Below, piece by piece: positions 58,611 to 64,000 of a stretch of DNA of 64,000 nt (the stretch's first letter is position 1; every line of letters starts with the position of its first letter). The stretch is from Bradyrhizobium sp. 141. GTDB taxonomy: Bacteria > Pseudomonadota > Alphaproteobacteria > Rhizobiales > Xanthobacteraceae. The notes below the pieces were generated by a model. The model saw only the letters and a program-made list of their open reading frames with translations. It searched no databases and was not told the origin of the DNA. Location: contig NZ_JADPKR010000025.1 of NCBI RefSeq assembly GCF_023074055.1, forward strand, positions 175,820 through 239,819, written 5' to 3'. Made by a program: the position numbers and the translations under genes.

Positions 58611-60245
58611 TTATACGACCTCGACGGCGGGAAACTTTGCGATCGCGTTCGCCTTCGCTTTGATGGTCACGTCTCCGTAGCCCTCCGAGACATTACGCGG
58701 CGCATGTCCCTGAATGGCATCCAGCACGCGCATCTCAACACCCTGATCAATGCCGATCGTCTTGAAGCGATGGCGCCAGCCGTGGCTTGGATCAACGTTC
58801 TTGTCCTTCACCACTTCACGCACAAACTCGTTGACCTTGTTCCGCGCCGTCTTCACCGCGTTGCGCACTCCTAATTCGCCGACCTTCGGTTCAATGAACA
58901 GATAGCCGCCCTTCGAGTTCTCGGAGAAGGCCAAAAACCCCTCCTCAATGACCTGCCGATGGAGGACGACGTCCCGCGCTTCATCAGTCTTCACCGGCCC
59001 CGCCTCGGGCGTCACGTGCAGCACCCAGAGCTTGCCTTCGCGCCTGAGGTCCTCCTTGCGAATCTGGATCATCTCGCCCACGCGGCCGCCCGTGAATGCG
59101 CACAACCATGGCACCCACCGCTTGGCTGCCGCGAGCTTTGGGGCTTCCCGGCCGGGCACGAACTCGCGGGCGTGCTTCAGGATGGCGATGGCTTCCGAAT
59201 CATAGAACCCCTTGGACCGGAGCTTGCGCGACTTGCCGACCTTGATGGTGATCCCCTCGGCCGGATTACTGGACAGCCGGCGATTGACCACCGCCCAGCC
59301 GAACACCGTCTTCATCCCAGCGAGGTCGCTATCCTTCACGGTCTTCGGGCTCACGCCGCTTTGCACGCGATAGTCCTTAAAGCGAACGATGTCCTCCGGC
59401 GTCACCCGGCTCGCAGTGTCGTGCTTCAGAAATGTCACGAGACGCGCCATCGAGTTGCGATAGCTCTCATAGGTGCTTTGCTTACGGCCCGCCCGCTTGG
59501 CTTCCTTCCACCAATCCTCAACGAGGCCGGTAAGGGAATTCTTGAAGGTGCCGCGCTTTGGCTTTTCCTTCGGCGCATCTGCTGGGGCCTGCCACTCGGG
59601 AAAGCGAGCCGCCTTGGGGTCGAGCGAATAGTCGCCACCCGCATTCCGCTGGCGGCTCGCGAAGGCGTCACGCAGCGCCATCCAAAAGGCGGTGAGCAAG
59701 AGCGCACGCGATTCGCTGTCCACGCGGCGGATGCCTTTGGTCAGCAAGAGGCGGCCCACGATGGGCCCGAGCGCCTTCTCTAATTTCTTGGCCTCGCCGT
59801 CGCCGCCAATCCTCTCCCACATCTCCGTTACGGCTGCCCAGTGGGCCTCCTGCTCCTCATGGCTCTCCGTGTCGGGCGCCCAGCCGACTCCGGGCGTGTG
59901 GACCATGGCGACACTCCGGGCGCGGTTCTCGCTGTCCGCCCAGACGCGATAGAGTTCGCCTGCCAAGGCCGTCGCCTGCCGGTGGGTCAGATGCACGGGA
60001 GCGTCGTTGCGGAGTGCCGCCCAGACGGTTTCCAGATAGGCCGCAGCGAGCGCCTGACGCGTCTTGACCTCGCTAGGTTCCGTGGTGCGAAGGGAGAACC
60101 GGACGGCCTGAGCGCCTTCGCTAAGCGTCACGAAGACGAAGCCATCACCAAGCGGAATCGCCAGTTCGATGCCGACCGCTTTGGCCCGGACATCAGCCGG
60201 AATGCGCTGCACGAAAAGAGGAAAACGAGACCCAACCCGGCGCAT
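58611..60245 (-). CDS. Tyrosine recombinase / site-specific integrase
   Basis: This 544-aa integrase has a long N-terminal region (about 250 aa, arm-binding and DUF6538-like start MRRVGSRFPLFVQRIP). A SAM-like core-binding domain follows, then a C-terminal catalytic domain with Arg in FTGGRVGEMIQI, the H-x-x-R box SHGWRHRF and the nucleophile Tyr in SEGYGDVT. The ATG at 60245 fits the family; the frame opens with TTG at 60269. It reads away from the tRNA-Leu attachment site 110 bp upstream, the classic position. It should catalyse both integration and excision of the island. Confidence 0.94.
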   Translation of the reverse strand: MRRVGSRFPLFVQRIPADVRAKAVGIELAIPLGDGFVFVTLSEGAQAVRFSLRTTEPSEVKTRQALAAAYLETVWAALRNDAPVHLTHRQATALAGELYRVWADSENRARSVAMVHTPGVGWAPDTESHEEQEAHWAAVTEMWERIGGDGEAKKLEKALGPIVGRLLLTKGIRRVDSESRALLLTAFWMALRDAFASRQRNAGGDYSLDPKAARFPEWQAPADAPKEKPKRGTFKNSLTGLVEDWWKEAKRAGRKQSTYESYRNSMARLVTFLKHDTASRVTPEDIVRFKDYRVQSGVSPKTVKDSDLAGMKTVFGWAVVNRRLSSNPAEGITIKVGKSRKLRSKGFYDSEAIAILKHAREFVPGREAPKLAAAKRWVPWLCAFTGGRVGEMIQIRKEDLRREGKLWVLHVTPEAGPVKTDEARDVVLHRQVIEEGFLAFSENSKGGYLFIEPKVGELGVRNAVKTARNKVNEFVREVVKDKNVDPSHGWRHRFKTIGIDQGVEMRVLDAIQGHAPRNVSEGYGDVTIKAKANAIAKFPAVEVV

Positions 60246-60268
60246 CGGCCGAACAACCCTGAACAGCA

Positions 60269-60292
60269 ATGTTACACCCCATTGTTACACAG
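60269..60292. repeat. Paired TGTTACAC direct repeats beside attR (candidate arm sites)
   Basis: AATGTTACAC at 60269-60278 and ATTGTTACAC at 60281-60290 are 12 bp apart, between the integrase start and attR. The second extends to TGTTACACAG, the same 10 bp found at 45951-45960 near attL. They could bind the integrase N-terminal domain or repress its promoter. Confidence 0.5.
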
Positions 60293-60357
60293 TCGGGGCC
60301 AACGCAACACTCTGATTGGGCTTATGTATCTGGATTTACTTCATATCCAGAATTGTA

Positions 60358-60444
<87 letters not shown>

Positions 60445-60595
60445 ATGCCGTTTGGGGCACGGAGGCGGTTACTACGGTTCGGTGACGCCGTTGTCAATTC
60501 ATGCTTACAGCCGCGTTCGGGATGCCGATTGCGCATCGCAAACCGGCCCGATACAAGCCTGACAAGACGCACTCTTTTCCGCAGGAATGGCTCCC

Positions 60596-61561
60596 ATGGC
60601 ATCGAATCTGGACACGCTCGTCACGATTTTCGGCGGATCGGGGTTTTTGGGCCGGAGCGTGGTCCGCGCCCTGTGCAAGCGCGATTACCGGGTCCGGGTC
60701 GCGGTCCGGCGGCCGGAACTCGCCGGATTCCTCCAGCCGCTCGGCCGGGTCGGGCAGGTCCACACCGTGCAGGCGAATCTGCGCTATCCGGCCTCGGTCG
60801 AGGCGGCGCTGCGTGATTCGCATGTCGTGATCAATCTGGTCGGCGTCCTCACTGAAGCCGGCGCGCAGACCTTCGACGCCGTCCAGGCCAGGGGCGCCGA
60901 AACGGTCGCCAAGGCGGCGGCCGCGGCAGATAGCTCCCTGGTCCATGTCTCCGCGATCGGCGCCGACGCCGAATCGCCCTCGCGCTATGCCAGGGCCAAG
61001 GCGGCCGGCGAAGCGGCGGTATCGGCCGCGGTGCCCTCGGCGACGATCTTCCGCCCCTCCGTGATGTTCGGCCCCGAGGACCAGTTCACCAACCGCTTCG
61101 CCGCGCTGGCGCGGATGTCGCCGGTGCTGCCGCTGATCGGCGGCGAGACGAAGATGCAGCCGGTCTATGTCGGCGACGTCGCCACCGCGATCGCGGACGC
61201 TGTCGACGGCAAGGCCAAGGCGGGCGCGACCTACGAGCTCGGGGGTGCGGAAGTGCTGACCATGCGCGAGATCATCGAGGCCATCCTTGCCATCACCGAC
61301 CGCGAGCGGACGCTGGTGCCGCTGCCGTTCGGCCTCGCCCGCTTCCAGGCCAACTTCCTGCAATTTGCGCCGGGGGCGTTCAAGCTGACGCCGGACCAGG
61401 TCACCATGCTCGAGCGCGACAATGTCGTGTCGGACGCGGCGAAGGCAGCGGGCCTGACGCTGGAAGGGCTCGGCATCACGCCGGATTCGCTGGAAGCGAT
61501 CGCCCCGCAATATCTCTGGCGTTTCCGCCCGCAGGGCCAGTTCCAGCGCAAGAGCGCGTAA
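60596..61561 (+). CDS. NDUFA9-like NAD(P)-binding protein (atypical SDR)
   Basis: This 321-aa atypical short-chain dehydrogenase/reductase has the dinucleotide-binding TIFGGSGFLGRSVVRAL at its start and the NDUFA9-type features SLVHVSAIGADAESPSRYA and ATIFRPSVMFGPED. In mitochondria NDUFA9 is an accessory complex I subunit; bacterial members are often quinone- or NAD-binding proteins of unclear job. The ATG at 60596 has GGA at 9 nt; another ATG at 60587 sits too close to the ribosome-binding site. It is the first host gene right of the island. Confidence 0.88.
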   Translation: MASNLDTLVTIFGGSGFLGRSVVRALCKRDYRVRVAVRRPELAGFLQPLGRVGQVHTVQANLRYPASVEAALRDSHVVINLVGVLTEAGAQTFDAVQARGAETVAKAAAAADSSLVHVSAIGADAESPSRYARAKAAGEAAVSAAVPSATIFRPSVMFGPEDQFTNRFAALARMSPVLPLIGGETKMQPVYVGDVATAIADAVDGKAKAGATYELGGAEVLTMREIIEAILAITDRERTLVPLPFGLARFQANFLQFAPGAFKLTPDQVTMLERDNVVSDAAKAAGLTLEGLGITPDSLEAIAPQYLWRFRPQGQFQRKSA

Positions 61562-61574
61562 AGCCTCTCTCCGT

Positions 61575-61660
61575 CGTCATGGCCGGGCTTGACCCGGCCA
61601 TCCACGTGCATCCGCATTTGCAGCAAGACGTGGATGCCCGGGTCGAGCCCGGGCATGACG
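61575..61660. repeat. Palindromic intergenic repeat CGTCATGGCCGGG...CCGGGCATGACG (copy 2)
   Basis: The arms CGTCATGGCCGGGCTTGACC and the matching GGTCGAGCCCGGGCATGACG enclose ATCCACG / CGTGGAT. It is the same family as 33724-33808, placed in the opposite orientation. It separates the NDUFA9-like gene from the convergent DprE2-like gene. Confidence 0.88.
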
Positions 61661-61711
61661 AGTTTGCGGGACGAGCGAGGCCAGAGCGCGCACCGTCAGC
61701 GCGGCGACACC

Positions 61712-62452
61712 TTAAAACTTCAGCTTCTTGAACACCGCCTCCGGCAGCGTCTTGATGATCAGCATCACGAGGCGCCATTTGCCGCTGACATAGACGACGT
61801 CGGTCTTGTTCTCGACGGCGGTGAGGATCGCATCGCCGACCACCGGAGCTTCGACGGTGAGCGGGCCGATCAGCTTCATGCCCTCGGTCATCTTGGTGCG
61901 GACGAAGCCGGGCTTCACCGTGACGACATGCACGCCGCCACGGCTGGCACGGGCGCGCAAGCCGGAGAGGAACGCAGAGAAGCCTGCCTTGGCCGAGCCG
62001 TAGACATAGTTCGAGGCCCGGCCACGATCGCCGGCCACCGACGACACGCCAACCAGCGTCCCGCTGCCGCGCGCCAAGAACCTTTCCGCGAACAGGCCGA
62101 GGATCAGCGCAGGGCCTTCGTAGTTCGAACGCATGATCGCGGTGGCGTGGGCAAGGTCGCTCTCGGCATTCTCCTGCACCCCGAGCAATCCGACGATCGA
62201 GACGACGACATCAGGCAATGCCGGAAGGCCACCGACAAAGCTCTCGAACGAGGCGGTGTCGAGCACGTCGAATTTGTGCAGACCGACCTCGACATTGTAG
62301 CGCGCGCGCAGATCGGCGGCGTCAGGCTCCAGCGCGGCGACGTCGCGGCCGGCGAGGGCGACATCGTACCCGGCCTTGGCGAAGGCGCGCGCGGCGGCGC
62401 GGCCGATATCGGAGGAGCCACCGAGCACAATTGCGGACTTGCGTGACGTCAC
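61712..62452 (-). CDS. DprE2-like short-chain dehydrogenase
   Basis: This 246-aa SDR begins with the NAD(P)-binding IVLGGSSDIGRAAARAFA. The catalytic Ser and Y-x-x-x-K are in GVSSVAGDRGRASNYVYGSAK. The G-G-S-S-D-I-G start matches DprE2, which reduces the keto intermediate to decaprenylphosphoryl-D-arabinose. It starts with GTG at 62452, right beside the DprE1-like gene, the usual arrangement. The exact lipid or sugar substrate is inferred from the pair. Confidence 0.85.
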   Translation of the reverse strand: MTSRKSAIVLGGSSDIGRAAARAFAKAGYDVALAGRDVAALEPDAADLRARYNVEVGLHKFDVLDTASFESFVGGLPALPDVVVSIVGLLGVQENAESDLAHATAIMRSNYEGPALILGLFAERFLARGSGTLVGVSSVAGDRGRASNYVYGSAKAGFSAFLSGLRARASRGGVHVVTVKPGFVRTKMTEGMKLIGPLTVEAPVVGDAILTAVENKTDVVYVSGKWRLVMLIIKTLPEAVFKKLKF

Positions 62453-63780
62453 GGCCTAGACCTCATCGAACAGACGCTGTGAAAGTTTCGATCGGATGTT
62501 GCCGGCGGGATCGAGCGATTTGCGGATCGCGTTGAAACGCGGCAAGGCAGGATAGCCCGCCGCGAAAGTCGCCCGCGACTGGCGTGCGTCTTCGCCAGAT
62601 ACAGCCGTCCGCCGGCGGCGACGACCAGACGGTCGATCTCATCGAGAAAATTCAGGATGTCGCCCTTCACCGGGAAATCCAGCGCCAGCGTGTAGCCGGG
62701 CAGCGGGAACGACAGGATGCCGTCGCCCTGGCCGAGCTTCTTGAGCACGGCGAGGAAGGAGGCATCGCCGCGCCGTGCGACGCGATCGAGGATCTCGCCG
62801 AGCACGGCGCGGGCCCCTTGCTCCGGGATCACGCATTGATGCTGGAGGAAGCCGCGCTTGCCATAGATGCGGTTCCACTCACCGATGCTGTCGAGCGGAA
62901 AGAAATACGGATAGAGCGAGACCACATGGCTGCCGCCGGCGCGCCGCGCGCCCATGCGATAGTAGAGCTCGTTGAAGGCGCGGACGCTGGTGCGGTTCAG
63001 CGCCATCGACGGCAGATCGACCGGCACGCTGAGGCCGGGATCCTTGCCGACCGGAAATATATCGGCGCCTTCGGCCAGCTCGCCTTTGCCCGCGTGCTCG
63101 CCGAGATAGATCAGCGAACGGCCGAGATCGCGCCCTCGCGCCACGCAATCGATCCAGGCCACCGAATAGGTCGCGGCATCGCTCGCCTCGAGCGCGCGCA
63201 TGGCGGCATCGAGATCGGACGCGGAGATCACCCGCTCACGGATCCATCCCGTTTCGACTGGACGCAGCCGCATCGTCGCTTCGAGGATGATGCCGGTCAG
63301 GCCCATGCCGCCGACGGTCGCGAAGAAAGCGTCGGAGTTCTGCTCGCGCGAGGCCTCGATGACCTCGCCCTGTCCGGTGCGCAGCAAGAGGCTGTCGACG
63401 TAGCGGCCGAAGCCGCCTTCGCAATGATGGTTCTTGCCGTGCACGTCGGCCGCGATGGCGCCGCCGATCGAGACGAACCGCGTGCCGGGTACGACGAAAG
63501 GCAGAAAGCCGCGCGGGCCAAAAGTGTCGATCAGGTCCGACAGCAGAACGCCGGCCTCCAGGCGGATGCGGCCCGTCACCGGATCGAACGACCTGACCCG
63601 GTCGAAGCCGGTCATCCCGATCGTCCTGGCGGCGCCGATCGCGGCATCGCCATAGGCGCGGCCGTTGCCGCGCGCCACGGTGCCGGACGAGACAGCCTCG
63701 CCGACCGCCGCGAACGACCGCGGGCGCAGCACATCGCTATCGACGACCGGGAAGCGCCCCCAGCCGCTGACGAGGGTCAT
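62449..63780 (-). CDS. DprE1-like FAD-dependent oxidoreductase, frameshifted near the 3' end
   Basis: This FAD-binding (PCMH) oxidoreductase has FAD-contact segments RGNGRAYGDAAIG and the DprE1 hallmark DVHGKNHHCEGGFGRY. It should oxidise decaprenylphosphoryl-ribose at C2 as the first half of epimerisation to arabinose, working with DprE2. After GGRLYLAK the given frame turns into THASRGRLSRR and runs on to 62449. Inserting one base at about 62589/62590 restores a family-like end (KDARQSRATFAAGYPALPRF) and a stop at 62456, just before the DprE2-like GTG. So the last 46 residues are scrambled, by a real one-base deletion or a sequencing error. Confidence 0.85.
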   Translation of the reverse strand: MTLVSGWGRFPVVDSDVLRPRSFAAVGEAVSSGTVARGNGRAYGDAAIGAARTIGMTGFDRVRSFDPVTGRIRLEAGVLLSDLIDTFGPRGFLPFVVPGTRFVSIGGAIAADVHGKNHHCEGGFGRYVDSLLLRTGQGEVIEASREQNSDAFFATVGGMGLTGIILEATMRLRPVETGWIRERVISASDLDAAMRALEASDAATYSVAWIDCVARGRDLGRSLIYLGEHAGKGELAEGADIFPVGKDPGLSVPVDLPSMALNRTSVRAFNELYYRMGARRAGGSHVVSLYPYFFPLDSIGEWNRIYGKRGFLQHQCVIPEQGARAVLGEILDRVARRGDASFLAVLKKLGQGDGILSFPLPGYTLALDFPVKGDILNFLDEIDRLVVAAGGRLYLAKTHASRGRLSRRAILPCRVSTRSANRSIPPATSDRNFHSVCSMRSRP

Positions 63781-63865
63781 GGCTCAGCTCCTGTGCCGGG
63801 CGCGCGCCGCCCTGCCTTGGAAACTGCCTACTGGTCAAAAGCTTATTTTAGGTTGAGGCGCGTCA

Positions 63866-64000
63866 GTGAGTTTTGAGAAGTTAACGGCCAAGCGCCGGCT
63901 GCGTAGATGGGGTAACGGGCCGGCCGCCCGCTCGCTACGGCGCGATTTGGAAGCGCGCTCGCGAGCGGCCTGTTGGTTGGAAGGCGGTCGTCCCTCAAAC
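63866..64000 (+). CDS. Possible start of a gene leaving the window
   Basis: From GTG 63866 a frame runs to the window edge (MSFEKLTAKRRLRRWGNG...). GAGG lies about 8 nt upstream. It is divergent from the DprE1-like gene with 85 bp between. Forty-five residues, Arg-rich, are too few to identify. It may be chance in GC-rich DNA. Confidence 0.3.
   Translation, partial: MSFEKLTAKRRLRRWGNGPAARSLRRDLEARSRAACWLEGGRPSN

Noticed and set aside
58360..58680. 106-codon plus-strand frame between the TPR-like gene and integrase
   Set aside because: It overlaps the ends of two better-supported minus-strand genes and shows no ribosome-binding site or family features.

Overview
The window reads as chromosome of a Bradyrhizobium-like alphaproteobacterium. 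The evidence is high GC with strong G/C third-position bias, the order trpF-trpB-trpA-accD-folC, lptC-lptA-lptB-rpoN-hpf-ptsN in one block, a TsaE-kinase fusion beside a MurU-like gene, a small heat-shock gene behind a ROSE-type RNA thermometer, and several palindromic intergenic repeats of the kind common in that group. Most of the window is ordinary core genome; the stretch from about 45.9 to 60.4 kb is an integrated genomic island.

Layout. 0-5 kb (+): the 3' part of a PAS sensor histidine kinase, a TsaE/sugar-kinase fusion, a PilZ protein and a MurU-like nucleotidyltransferase (the last three suggest cell-wall sugar recycling). 5-12.1 kb (+): addB-addA recombination nuclease and trxA. 12.2-14 kb: an ATP-dependent DNA ligase converging on a metallophosphoesterase. 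14-21.3 kb (-): trpF-trpB-trpA-accD-folC, then lapA, ihfB and sppA. 21.5-25.5 kb (-): rpsA, cmk, aroA. 25.6-33.6 kb: a TIGR02300 protein, tRNA-Ala, a GIY-YIG protein, the divergent ohrR/ohr pair with operator-like palindromes, a family III CoA-transferase and a ugpBAEC-type glycerol-3-phosphate importer. 33.7-36 kb: a repeat, an RpoH-like promoter with ROSE thermometer driving hsp20 and a DUF1150 gene, then a TPR protein. 36.1-42.8 kb (-): ptsN, hpf, rpoN, lptB, lptA, lptC, rnd. 42.9-45.8 kb: a UbiA-family prenyltransferase resembling decaprenyl-phosphate phosphoribosyltransferase, and an MFS transporter.

The island (about 14.5 kb) sits at the 3' end of tRNA-Leu(CAG). An 18-bp direct repeat marks both ends, at 45871-45888 and inside the tRNA at 60357-60374, and a tyrosine integrase lies next to the tRNA. 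Its cargo is a tightly overlapping three-gene operon ending in a large KaiC/RecA-like double-domain ATPase, a convergent N4-cytosine-type DNA methyltransferase, a serine recombinase, two unknown proteins, a protein with family-A polymerase-like motifs, a DUF7336-like protein, the remnant of an XRE regulator and a membrane-anchored helical-repeat protein. The operon plus methyltransferase is the best candidate in this window for an undescribed (possibly defence) system.

Right of the island (60.6-63.8 kb) are an NDUFA9-like NAD(P)-binding protein and a DprE2-like/DprE1-like pair. Together with the UbiA gene at 43 kb they would make decaprenylphosphoryl-arabinose, so the island appears to split a functionally related neighbourhood. 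The DprE1-like gene carries an apparent one-base frameshift near its 3' end. The last 135 bases may open a further gene that leaves the window.
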